Assembly (NCBI RefSeq): GCF_029633865.1
Contig: NC_079216.1
Coordinates: 62,625,006 to 62,689,005 of the forward strand
Direction of reading: 5' to 3'
DNA: 64,000 bases
Source: Lampris incognitus
Lineage: Eukaryota; Chordata; Actinopteri; Lampriformes; Lampridae
The first letter of the stretch is position 1; each line of letters begins with the position of its first letter. The translations under genes were made by a program, and so were the position numbers. Shown here one piece after another: positions 23,461 to 34,500 of the stretch. The notes under the pieces are model-generated. The model ran no database searches. It was not told the DNA's origin and was given only the letters and a program-made list of their open reading frames with translations.

Positions 23461-25936
23461 ATTCAATTCAATTCAAAACTTTATTGCAGACTCAGGGTCA
23501 ACAACAGACAAAGACAAATAGGTAAAAGACACACCCCAGACAATACAAAGAGTAAACACAATAAAATAACATAAATGGTACAAATCAATGTCTTTAAGAA
23601 TCAATCAATCAATCAATCAATCAAGTTGCATTTTATATAGCTTTTTTCTAGCTGCAGCAGCCACTCAAAGCGCTTAGTGACAGTGCCAGGACAGGATAGT
23701 GACAGGAGACCTCTGGCTTTGCAAGACTGGAGCCCTCCCTCCCTTGCTGTCTAGGATTGAAGGCAGCTATATCAGTGGTCCCACTGCCGGGATTGGTAGC
23801 GTACGGCACTGAATCTTATATGAGTTAAACTGTTGTTGATTACATTATCAGAGTCATTGAGCCAGCAAATAAATTTATACACGAGCTTTCTTAGAAGAGC
23901 CTGAAAGGTACCGACTCCTGCAGCCACGAACAATTTAACTTGCCCTGCACCATCTAGGTCTTTTTAGCAGTATTCTCATAGCATCATTATAAGCTACTCG
24001 AAGCCTCTGTTAGCTTGCTTTTTTATAGTTTGACCACAGGTGTGCAGTATAAAGTGTTGCACAATATGCTCTGAACAGAGACATCGTCACGCTAACTGAA
24101 CACACACCAAACTTGCGTGACAGAGTGTTTGCTTGTGCATACATCATGCGCCACTGCCTATAAATATCATCATCGTCTGTCATTTGTTCAGTAATACAGT
24201 GCCCAAGATATTTCACCTTATTACATACCACAAACTTATTATCAGACAATTTAAAATCAGGACATTTTAGATGATTGACCTCTTTGGTTCTGCAGATCAT
24301 GACAACACTCTTACTAGCATTGTATCTGATATCGTGCTGCACACCGTACACAGAACATATATCAAGGAGCTGCTGGAGACCAGCGCTACAGGGACTAAGA
24401 ATGACAAGGTCATCTGCGCACTTAATATGGTTCACCAAGGTATTGCCAATCATGCACCCAGTGTTACAGGCTTTCAACTGCTTGGACAAATCATCAATAT
24501 ATAAATTGTAGAGAACTGGAGACAGAATTCCTCCTTGTCTGACACCACTGCCAACCTGAAACACTATTACCCCATCCCACTTGCATAGTCTGGTGGGCAT
24601 ACCAATAAGCCAGGATTCTCACAATGTATTTAGGCACCCCTCTTTGACTTCATTTAACAAACAACTTTCTGTGATTAACACGATCAAAAGCTTTAGAAGC
24701 ATCAATAAAACACATGAGAACCAAGGAGTTTTGGCCTCTGTATTTGTTTACAATTTCCTTTAAGGTATATATACAGAAGTCAGTGCCATGTCTAGCTTTA
24801 AAACCAAAACTGGTTATCCGTGGAGGTGATAAACTCATGCACTCTATCCAGCAGGATTCTTTCTAGGACTTTTGACAGTATGCTGGCTAGAGCTATAAGC
24901 CTGTAGTTATCTAGGCTGCATACTTTACCAGCTTTGCCCTTAATGACTGGCACTAACAGTACAGACAACATTGTGTCTGGTAACAAGCCATGGACCATGA
25001 AGCCAGTAAAACAGATAGCAAGGAGAGGAGCTATCCTCGCACTGGCATGTTTAAGGTGTTCAGCGGTAATACGATCTGAGCCACTTGCCTTGTGAACAGA
25101 CAGCTTGTTTATAGCTTGGTACACCTCGTGTGACATGATCACCATTGAATCATCACTCTCAGTATCGCCCACCTTATACAGATCACTGTGGACACAATTG
25201 AATAAGGTGCTATAATGCTGTCGCCATAACTCAGCAATATTGTCTGTACCAGAGATACCATCAACAGTGCATGGTAGAGGTGTTTTATAGTTGATGAGAA
25301 CTCTCACTTCTTTCCAAAAATTAGCAAGGATCCTTTCTTAGCAGCTTCTTAGCCATGGAATCTGCCCTCGCGGCTTGCTCGTTTTTACAGATGAAGCGAA
25401 TGGCGTACTTGTATCTTGCATTAGTGAGCTTCTTGTGTTCAAGCTCAGGCCCTTGTCTGGGTCTGCCTGCCATAGCCCATGATTTAAAGGCTTCACAGGC
25501 TTCTTCATGATACCTCCAGCCAGGCCTGATGTTTTGTGTCTTATTTTATACTTGTAGTACGGCTTACTGCCTTCATACAGAGCACTAAGAATATCATCAT
25601 ACATGCAGCAGAGACCTCTCCTATGCCTCATATCCTTACAATTAATGTCTCTGCACATAACCACATCTCTAAGCAGATGTGTATTACCTAAGGTTTCATC
25701 TGTACGGGCATGATAGGCTAAGCTGTCCTCCTTTGTAAGAGTTGAAAAACTAAAACTAATGCAAATACCCAACATGATAGTCGACGCTATGTCAATCTGC
25801 ATGGGATTCGGATGGCGACTGCAAAGTACAACACAATTCTGAATCACAAAACAAACAGAGATGAGAATAGCAGCTCACAGCATCGCAAACACATTGAGAA
25901 GCCTTCTTCCCACTTTAACGGCTTACCAACAGGACA
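23461..25936 (-). mobile_element. Non-LTR retrotransposon (RT-bearing), decayed; 5' end abuts the Tc1 element
   Basis: Minus-strand order: 25338-25847 pre-RT region, 24798-25307 RT start (VHKASGSDRITAEHLKHASA, YRLIALASILSKVLERILLD), 24650-24838 (LVLMCFIDASKAFDRVNHRK), and 24010-24600 RT core (VGSGVRQGGILSPVLYNLYI, CADDLVILSPCSAGLQQLL, KVKYLGHCI, ending YTAHLWSNYKK). The catalytic motif is now CADD; relatives usually have YADD. Several frame breaks separate the pieces. The 3' end is an AATTGAATTGAATTAAC-type tail at 23458-23476 on the minus strand. Clade not assigned. Confidence 0.8.
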
Positions 25937-25938
25937 TA

Positions 25939-27554
25939 CACTACCGTTCAAAAGTTTGGGATCACCCAAACAATTTCGTGTTTTCCATGAAAAGTCACAC
26001 TTATTCACCACCATATGTTGTGAAATGAATAGAAAATAGAGTCAAGACATTGACAAGGTTAGAAATAATGATTTGTATTTGAAATAAGATTTTTTTTACA
26101 TCAAACTTTGCTTTCGTCAAAGAATCCTCCATTTGCAGCAATTACAGCATTGCAGACCTTTGGCATTCTAGCTGTTAATTTGTTGAGGTAATCTGGAGAA
26201 ATTGCACCCCACGCTTCCAGAAGCAGCTCCCACAAGTTGGATTGGTTGGATGGGCACTTCTTGCATACCATACGGTCAAGCTGCTCCCACAACAGCTCAA
26301 TGGGGTTCAGATCTGGTGACTGCGCTGGCCACTCCATTACCGATAGAATACCAGCTGCCTGCTTCTGCTCTAAATAGTTCTTGCACAATTTGGAGGTGTG
26401 TTTAGGGTCATTGTCCTGTTGTAGGATGAAATTGGCTCCAATCAAGCGCTGTCCACTGGGTATGGCATGGCGTTGCAAAATGGAGTGATAGCCTTCCTTA
26501 TTCAGAATCCCTTTTACCCTGTACAAATCTCCCACCTTACCAGCACCAAAGCAACCCCAGACCATCACATTACCTCCACCATGCTTAACAGATGGCGTCA
26601 GGCATTCTTCCAGCATCTTTTCATTTGTTCTGCGTCTCACAAACGTTCTTCTTTGTGATCCAAACACCTCAGACTTGGATTCATCCGTCCACAACACTTT
26701 TTTCCAGTCTTCCTCTGTCCAATGTCTGTGTTCTTTTGCCCATCTTAATCTTTTTTTTATTGGTCAGTCTCAGATATGGCTTTTTCTTTGCCACTCTGCC
26801 CTGAAGCCCAGAATCCCGCAGCCGCCTCTTCACTGTAGATGTTGACACTGGTGTTTTGCGGGTACTATTTAATGAAGATGCCAGTTGGGGACCTGTGAGG
26901 CGTCTGTTTCTCAAACTAGAGACTCTAATGTACTTATCTTCTTGCTCAGTTGTGCAACGCGGCCTCCCACTTCTTTTTCTACTCTGGTTAGAGCCTGTTT
27001 GTGCTGTCCTCTGAAGGGAGTAGTACACACCGGTGTAGGAAATCTTCAATTTCTTAGCAATTTCTCGCATGGAATAGCCTTCATTTCTAAGAACAAGAAT
27101 AGACTGTCGAGTTTCAGATGAAAGTTCTCTTTTTCTGGCCATTTTGAGCGTTTAATTGACCCCACAAATGTGATGCTCCAGAAACTCAATCTGCTCAAAG
27201 GAAGGTCAGTTTTGTAGCTTCTGTAACGAGCTAAACTGTTTTCAGATGTGTGAACATGATTGCACAAGGGTTTTCTAATCATCAATTAGCCTTCTGAGCC
27301 AATGAGCAAACACATTGTACCATTAGAACACTGGAGTGATAGTTGCTTGAAATGGGCCTCTATACACCTATGTAGATATTGCACCAAAAACCAGACATTT
27401 GCAGCTAGAATAGTCATTTACCACATTAGCAATGTATAGAGTGTATTTCTTTAAAGTTAAGACTAGTTTAAAGTTATCTTCATTGAAAAGTGCAGTGCTT
27501 TTCCTTCAAAAATATGGACATTTCAATGTGATCCCAAACTTTTGAACGGTAGTG
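25939..27554 (-). mobile_element. Tc1/mariner transposon, DD38E (Intruder-like), nearly intact
   Basis: 1616 bp between TA dinucleotides (25937-25938 and 27555-27556), the expected TA target duplication. Terminal inverted repeats start CACTACCGTTCAAAAGTTTG at both ends and match for about 28 bp. A transposase gene occupies the minus strand. The near-perfect ends suggest a fairly recent insertion. It lies against the 5' edge of a decayed LINE. Confidence 0.95.
26101..27142 (-). pseudogene. Tc1/mariner transposase with one frameshift
   Basis: DDE transposase that cuts and pastes the element by its inverted repeats. ATG at 27142, N-terminal paired-type HTH (SILVLRNEGYSMREIAKKL), an RKRSGRPRCT GRPR hook, and a second HTH. 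The frame then breaks in an A8 run (plus-strand T run at 26751-26758), where one extra base shifts MGKRTQTL out of the family WAKEHRHW frame. The second part (26101-26697) is open to the stop. Without that base the span is 1041 nt, or 346 aa plus stop, the usual Tc1 length. Catalytic residues seen: Asp in LWTDESK, Asp in QQDNDPKHTS, Glu in SPDLNPIELLWEQ. I count 38 residues between the last two, giving DD38E where Tc1 is DD34E. Confidence 0.92.
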
Positions 27555-27589
27555 TAAATGTTTTGTTTCAGAGCAAATAATTTAGTCCC

Positions 27590-28446
27590 CGCATCAATTG
27601 AAACTGTAGCCTGGGGCCTCGCATCAATAGAGACTTTGTAGCTTGGGGCCCTGCATCAATAGAGACTTTGTAGCTTGGGGCCCTGCATCAGTAGAGACTG
27701 TAGCTTGGGGCCCCGCATCAATAGGGACTTTGTAGCTTGGGGCCCTGCATCAGTAGAGACTGTAGCTTGGGGCCCTGCATCAGTAGAGACTGTAGCTTGG
27801 GTCCCTGCATCAGTAGAGACTGTAGCTTGGGTCCCCGCATCAATAGAGACTTTGTAGCTTGGGGCCCTGCATCAGTAGAGACTGTAGCTTGGGGCCCTGC
27901 ATCAGTAGAGACTGTAGCTTGGGTCCCCGCATCAATAGAGACTTTGTAGCTTGGGGCCCTGCATCAGTAGAGACTTTCTAGCTTGGGGCCCTGCATCAGT
28001 AGAGACTGTAGCTTGGGGCCTAGCATCAATAGAGACTTTGTAGCTTGGGGCCCTGCATCAGTAGAGACTGTAGCTTGGGGCCTCGCAACAATAGAGACTT
28101 TGTAGCTTGGGGCCCTGCATCAGTAGACACTGTAGCTTGGGGCCTAGCATCAATAGAGACTTTGTAGCTTGGGGCCCTGCATCAGTAGAGACTGTAGCTT
28201 GGGGCCTAGCATCAATAGAGACTTTGTAGCTTGGGGCCCTGCATCAGTAGAGACTTTGTAGCTTGGGGCCCTGCATCAGTAGAGACTGTAGCTTGGGGCC
28301 CCGCATCAATAGGGACTTTGTAGCTTGGGGCCCTGCATCAGTAGAGACTGTAGCTTGGGGCCCCACATCAATAGAGACTTTGTAGCTTGGGGCCCTGCAT
28401 CAGTAGAGACTGTAGCTTGGGGCCCCTGCATCAATAGAGACTAGAC
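27590..28446. repeat. Minisatellite, 30/32-bp unit, about 27 copies
   Basis: Units such as GTAGCTTGGGGCCCTGCATC followed by AGTAGAGACT. A 2-bp TT insertion (GACTTTGTAGC versus GACTGTAGC) gives 30- and 32-bp versions that partly alternate, hinting at a higher-order 62-bp unit. Open frames across it (GPCISRDCSLGP type) are repeat artefacts. Confidence 0.95.
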
Positions 28447-29115
28447 TGGGCCCTGCATCGCGACGCAGGGTTGTAACAAACGTCCCTTGTAGGGTTTGAT
28501 TGGGGATCCCTACTATACGCGAACACAATACAACTGACCTTTTGGGGCCCCTCGTGGTCCGGGGCCCTGGCGCACTCGCCCGGCATGCCTGGTCCACAAT
28601 CCAGCCTTGCTCTCAGGTCATCCATGAGTGAGTGACCTCAATTTGCGACGCATAGCCCATGGCGGCAGTCATTACGACGCCGTGGGGAAAAACATTTATT
28701 CTACGTTATTTCTAAGATGTAATCCTGAAAAATAAACCCCTGGTTTTAGAAAGCGTATCGGTAATCTGACAGTCTTTTTTTTCCCGTAACTGTAGTGGAA
28801 TACAGTTACGGTTTTTTGCATCCTGCTTATGTGACCGGTGTACTTTTTCGTTGCGTTGTGTAGGAAAGACAGGACAGCTTCTCTCATGCGTGGGATCTGT
28901 ATTCTGTCGCATATAAACCAAACAGGACAGGCTTCAGAAAACGTCAGATCAGCTCCTGCTGTAGCCTAGGCAAGAACTGGGACCCACATTAGACATAAGA
29001 CACATTAGGAATGGATAAAATACATTACAGGGGCAGACAAAACGAACACATACCTCTTTCTACAGGTCCAAAGCGGGAAAGAGGCAGAAGTCAGGGGGGG
29101 GACATACGTTTTATA
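28447..29115. other. Unassigned DNA between two minisatellites
   Basis: Includes GC-rich GGGGCCCCTCGTGGTCC-type sequence at 28540-28570 of repeat character and a perfect 11-bp hairpin (listed separately). No gene. Confidence 0.4.
28784..28811. repeat. Perfect 11-bp inverted repeat (hairpin)
   Basis: CCGTAACTGTA (28784-28794), loop GTGGAA, TACAGTTACGG (28801-28811), followed by a T run and preceded by another. Purpose unknown. Confidence 0.7.
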
Positions 29116-29682
29116 GCTACTAACAGGAAATGGCGTCACAACAGGGAGGGGCTACTAACAGGAAATGGCGTCACAACAGGGAGGGGCTACTGACAGGAAA
29201 TGGCGTCACAAAAGGGAGGTGCTACTAACAGGAAATGGTGTCACAACAAGGAGGGGCTACTAACAGGAAATGGCGTCACAAAAGGGAGGTGCTACTAACA
29301 GGAAATGGCGTCACAACAGGGAGGGGCTACTAACAGGAAATGGCGTCACAACAAGGAGGGGCTACTAACAGGAAATGGCGTCACAACAGGGAGGGGCTAC
29401 TAACAGGAAATGGTGTCACAACAAGGAGGGGCTACTAACAGGAAATGGCGTCACAGCAGGGAGGTGCTACTAACAGGAAATGGCGTCACAACAAGGAGGG
29501 GCTACTAACAGGAAATGGCATCACAACAGGGAGGGGCTACTAACAGGAAATGGTGTCACAACAAGGAGGGGCTACTAACAGGAAATGGCGTCACAACAGG
29601 GAGGTGCTACTAACAGGAAATGGTGTCACAACAGGGAGGGGCTACTAACAGGAAATGGTGTCACAACAAGGAGGGGCTACTA
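29116..29682. repeat. Minisatellite, 35-bp unit, about 16 copies
   Basis: Repeats of GCTACTAACAGGAAATGGCG followed by TCACAACAGGGAGGG, with CGTC/TGTC and AGGG/AAGG variants. AACAGGAAATGG holds an ETS-like GGAA core in every unit. No spacers, so not a CRISPR. Confidence 0.95.
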
Positions 29683-29724
29683 TAAGCGTTTCCTGATGAT
29701 ATAATAAAATAAAATAACAATGTT

Positions 29725-30120
29725 GGCAATGAAAATAATAATAATAATAATATTAATAATAATAATAATCATGTGGTGATACTTTGTGTAATTATATAAC
29801 ATTTTATTTGGTGATGACGTTTTTAACCATGCTACACTTACATAACGATGGTTACTGTATTCCATTACTCCCCAAGCCTGATCACGTGTAAATCAGGCTA
29901 CCGTGTGTTGGGAAAAGCTGCAGTGAGCAGTTCAACGCTGAGCACTGGGCCAATGTCAACACACGGTTCATTGCCTTGGGTGGAGTGCAGCAGTGTTTGC
30001 TCACCAACAGTAGGACTGACAAATACTCAACTCTAGCAGGCAGTTAATGCAAATCCCCAAATAGATAAATAAATAAATAAATAGATAGATAGAAGACGAG
30101 TTCGACAAAAGCGGTAATGG
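29725..30120. other. AT-rich stretch with AAT and GATA-type microsatellites
   Basis: (AAT)n at about 29735-29770 and AAATAAATAAAT/AGATAGATAG at 30064-30093. Nothing else recognised. Confidence 0.5.
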
Positions 30121-30121
30121 T

Positions 30122-30282
30122 AGCGGCGAGGTGGCCCAGCGGTTAGCACTGTTGCCTCACAGCAGGAAGGTCCCGGGTTCGAACCCAAGGCCGCCCTCCT
30201 TCCTGTGTGGAGTTTGCATGTTCAGCCCGTGTCTGCGTGGGCTTCCTCCGGGTGCTCCGGTCTCCTGCCACCATCAGAGACG
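30122..30282 (+). mobile_element. tRNA-derived SINE, family B (truncated)
   Basis: Starts GCGAGGTGGCCCAGCGGTTA with A-box-like TGGCCCAGCGG and B-box GGTTCGAACCC. The familiar fish body follows (GTGTGGAGTTTGCATGTTC, GTCTGCGTGGGCTTCCTCCG, GTGCTCCGGTCTCCTGCC) and is then cut off. A second copy is at 34055. Confidence 0.85.
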
Positions 30283-30741
30283 CGTGTTCGGTTAATACCC
30301 CTCCTGCCTGCCCCCCCCCCGGCCAATGCAATAGGGGAGAGGAGCTGGAGCTGGTGCCCGGAGGCTGCAGCAGCGGCCTGCTGCCGGATGGTTTACATGC
30401 AGAGAACAAATCCGGTGTGAGAAACCACACTGGAGAAGTAACGCGGCGTAAAGACATTACGGTCGGCCGCCCACTGCAGCTGAATAAAACGATGGGCGTT
30501 TTTTTTTTTTTTTGGTTTTGGTTTTTGTTTTATTTATTTAGCCTAATCAAGTATTTCTAAAATTAAATGTAATCTGAAACTGGGTGGAGTGGCAACTACA
30601 GCAGGTGTGTTTGACAAAGCCCACGTGCGTGCGCCAGCACACCTTAAAGACAAATAAGGCGGTGCACTCGAATATGTCACCTTTAACAAAACTACAGCTT
30701 TTGTCGTGCCCAACATCTAATACAACACACACATATACATT

Positions 30742-30799
<58 letters not shown>

Positions 30800-30820
30800 A
30801 TACCACCAAAAAAAACTATA
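30283..30820. other. Unassigned DNA ending in a TA/TG microsatellite
   Basis: T-rich run near 30499-30513 and (TA)n(TG)n at about 30748-30799. No gene. Confidence 0.5.
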
Positions 30821-30828
30821 ATGACAGC

Positions 30829-31133
30829 CATAGGCGTTTCTAGCCCATTTTGGGGGTGCTGCAGCACCCCTAAATTGAACCCCAGCACCCCTAAAATTGA
30901 AGATATTTTTTTATTTTTTATTTTTTACTGTATGTCCATGTTTAATAAGCTGAAGAAATGTCAAAGCCATATTCAGTATACGGTTTAAACGTAATATTTT
31001 AACAACAAAAATACAGCACCCCCCCCCCGCTTCGAAAATGGTTTGATCCACCACCCCAAAATGTATCTTGCCTGGCCGGCCAGCACTCTGGGTGCTCAGC
31101 ACCCCTACAACTCTGACCCTAGAATCGCCCCTG
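30829..31133. mobile_element. hAT-type non-autonomous element (MITE)
   Basis: Left end CATAGGCGTTTCTAG and right end CTAGAATCGCCCCTG are imperfect inverted repeats of a CAGGGGCG-TTCTAG type. It contains repeated GGTGCT-CAGCACCCC blocks and no ORF. The flanks ATGACAGC (30821-30828) and TTGACAGC (31135-31142) suggest a near-8-bp target duplication offset by one base. Confidence 0.65.
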
Positions 31134-31142
31134 ATTGACAGC

Positions 31143-31565
31143 GTTGTAAGTTTGTTTAACGATCCGCGTGATACGATGACACGCCTACGGCAAGCAATTC
31201 GGACCAATCAGGAGCGCTTGTAACTAATTGCCTGACTTCTTCGGTTTCGAATTGTCAGCGTTCGAAACAACGTAGCCGCGTTTTTATCAAAGCAACGGCA
31301 ACTACAGAAGGAAAGGAAATACATTGTAACCGGTTCCTTCCCGGAGAGCGGAGTGAAGACGCTGCAACCGATGGGGGGGAAAAAAACACAACAAGTGCCT
31401 TTGCTTGCGGAAGGGGAGGGGGAGGGGGAGGGGGGGAACAGCGTGCGCTGGCTCCTGATAGGCCGTCGGCTCTCTGACGTGTGCGCTCGCGCGCCAGGGA
31501 GCCGCGCACAAACGCCCGCAGTTCGCAGCTCGGCCGGCGGAGAGCGGCGCTCGTAACGAACCGGG
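31143..31565 (+). promoter_or_regulatory. rasef: rasef promoter and 5' UTR region (CpG-rich, TATA-less)
   Basis: GC rises sharply from about 31430 into exon 1, with many CpGs (GCGCTCGCGCGCCAGGGAGC) and a GGGGAGGGGGAGGGGG purine tract at 31413-31437 that could bind SP/KLF factors. No TATA box is seen close to the start codon. Transcription start not determinable. Confidence 0.5.
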
Positions 31566-34500
31566 ATGGAGCGACCCGACCTGCGGAGGCTCTTCTCGGC
31601 GTGCGACATGAACAAGTCCGGCATGATCGAGTACGACGACTTCTCGGTGATCTGCCGCGAGCTGAACGTGCCCGAGGACGAGATCCGAACCCTGTTCGAC
31701 AAGTTCGACTCGGACCGAGACGGGCGCATCGACTACGGCGACTTCTCGTCCAAGTTCCGGGAGGTGTGCGGGAGCGCGGGTCCGGCGGCGTCGTGCTCCG
31801 GCGGCTCGCCGCAGAACCGGGTCTGCCCGTGGGACGAGTTCCTGGGCACGGTGGACGGCGCCGACGCGCTGCTGTCCGACAGGCAAGTCGCGCCTGGCCG
31901 CCGGTCTGCAGGCGGAGATTTGAGTTTAACCCCCCCGGGGGGGCCGCCAGAGGGCGCTAGAGGGCCTCCGGGAGTGGAAGAAAAAAATGCAGTTAAAAAA
32001 AAACTAATAATAAAATTAAATATATAAAAAAATACTAAAAGAACTGTTGGTGAATATTGTAAAGCATAAATGACGAAGGTTTGGTTAATAACAGGAAGAA
32101 TATTTAATATAATACAGCTGAGAAACTATTTGAAATGTACATTAAATTAATATCACATTCATAAAAATGAAATATTGAGGAGCTGTATGTTTGGATTTTT
32201 TTGTAATTTAATTTTTCTTAAGCCATGTTGCAATAGTGGGGGGGGGCAGTCCAGCCAGAGGCTACGGCTATTAAGGGGGGGGGGGGTCCTTGGCATGGAA
32301 AAGTTTGGGAACCCCTGGGTAACCCCGCTATTGCACTAGGACTCTTGTCGTTGGGTAAAAATCCATGCACCCCCCCCTCCCTCCTCCTTTTTGTTGCATA
32401 TTCTCGTCTCCTTTCTGCTCTCTCCTCTGCCACAGTCTGAGGGAGCATCTGGCCAACATGTACCGGGCCATCCACTCCCACGCCAGCGGCGGTCTGCTGC
32501 AGCAGTACGAGGACGTCGTCCGCTCCCTGATCAACGAGAGCCTGGACCACCGGATGGAGAGCGTGCAGCTGGAGAACAACCTGAAGCGGTGAGAGCAACA
32601 GCAGGCGTTGTGCACAGGCCAGCTCTAGGCCTGTCACCCGTTTCTACCTTGATGCCCAAAACATGCCCCCCCCCCGGGTTGCTGAAACGTGTCTTAGAAA
32701 AAAGAAAAAACGCAAATGAAATGCACCAATGAGATGCAGCCATCCTCTGTAAACTGTGGGTTGATGGATGAATCGCAGCTCTTGTTTTGTTGGAGAAGCT
32801 GGTTTGAGGGTGGACCTCCCACGTGCCTGGGACAGCCCCACCAAGGCGTGTGGTTTTAGGTGATGCTTCAGGTTTATGAATCCATTCAGGCCCTCCTCTC
32901 ATCCTCTCAAGAGGATTGGTGAGGAGGGCGGCTGCCGTACCCACAAACGACAGCTGATGCAGAACTGAGTTGTTGGGGTTCGTGCGAAGACGCCCCTGGA
33001 AAAGAAGGGGCCGGGCCCTTTTTGGTTTGACAAACTAGTGTATTGTGAAGCCTCTCGGATGAGAGGCGAAACGTCTCTCGGATGAGAGGCGAAACGTCTT
33101 CACGGATATACAACCAAGTCCAGTTGCGCTCGATTCGGCTCCTTGGGGATAACCACGACCTGGATGAACGAGAACATTCACACACATATATTTTGAAACG
33201 TTGTCATTTTGGGAACACCTGCCCGGTGCAGTAATGTATCTCAAATCATCCGACCCAGATGGTCGTTTCAGTAAAAAGTCTGCATAAACGTTACACCCAG
33301 CCGTGCATTGCGTCCCTGGTTGTTTTTGACATCTTGACGTGTCTTCATCAATCAGAACACTTGTGGCTCTGATTGACGAACACACTTTTGTGGATTATGG
33401 CTTCGGATGTTGAGGCGCAGCAGGCGTTTCCGCGACGGGCAGGGAAACCGTGTTGGCGTGAGTGCTTGACTCATGTGAGAACACAAGGGGCAGCCCGTTA
33501 TGTAAGTTGTGTGCTGGGAAGTCAGAGCGGCATCTCCAGCGTGGTAGTGAAGGCGATGGGAAATCTTAAGAATAATGTCCATAGGGACGCCTGTGCAACA
33601 GGAAACCTGCACGGCACGCCATTGGTGAGTTTACTAATATCGCTTGATGTGTCATTCACTAGTCCCACCACTGGATAGCGTCGTCATGCATGCTCAATAA
33701 CCCAGGTAAGAGAGTCAAAGAAGGCTGGGTCGGGTCATCTGGGGACAACGTTTATCGACGGATGTGTTTCATCACTGAACTAGGTGACCTCTTCAGTCTA
33801 ATCCAGCACCTCTGCATAGGTTTTACACATCCCCTGGCGGCACTCCGGGTGAGCGCTGGATGCAGCAGAGCTTATGTATGTTTACAACCGCCAGATCATA
33901 TCAGATGGCCCAGATGAGGTCGCTGTAGGACCAGATTTAACTGATTAGACCCGTCTTCATTTCCCCCTTCCTGCTATGTACCGTCGTCATTTGTGCTTTG
34001 GTTGTTTTTTTTTAACTTTAAATTCTGGTTCAGCGGAATCCTGTTTACTCCGTTTGGCACAGTGGCCCGAGAGGTTTCGCAGACAGGGTTCTGGGTTCGA
34101 GCCCAGCCCATTTGTACAGTGTTTGCGTGCTCTCGCCGTGTTAACGTGGGTTTCCTCCCACTGTCCAAATACACGCAGGTTAGCTGGGATAGGCTCCAGC
34201 ACCCCCAGCACCCCCACCCTGAATTGGTTTAAGCAGGTATAAATGATGGATGGATGATGTCACATTAGATTTACTCAGCTGTTCTAAATAGTAGGGCCTG
34301 GATCAGGAGATCTGATTTCCTACAGGGTTTACGTTTTAGGATCTTGGGACCACTGGACTCGGGACTCCAAAAACATGGCCGCCGTGATGATCTAGTTTCT
34401 CCTGAGTGGGCTGCTGATGGAAGATACCTTATATTACAGCCATGGTCCCGCAGCGGTGATTAACAAGTTAGATTCATTACAGTTGTTGCAGTAGAGTTAT

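Noticed and set aside
30122-30200. tRNA genes suggested by good A and B boxes (also 38632, 22790, 53704, 47104)
   Set aside because: No acceptor stem or cloverleaf closes around the boxes, and each is the head of a repeated element.
31481-31960. Alternative + strand frame over rasef exon 1 (159 codons), and the 194-codon minus frame
   Set aside because: High GC opens all frames here; only the 31566 frame has EF-hand loops and joins to downstream exons.
32301-32317. hAT inverted-repeat end (AAGTTTGGGAACCCCTG) in rasef intron 1
   Set aside because: Looks like one end of a hAT MITE, but no matching partner end or target duplication was found nearby.
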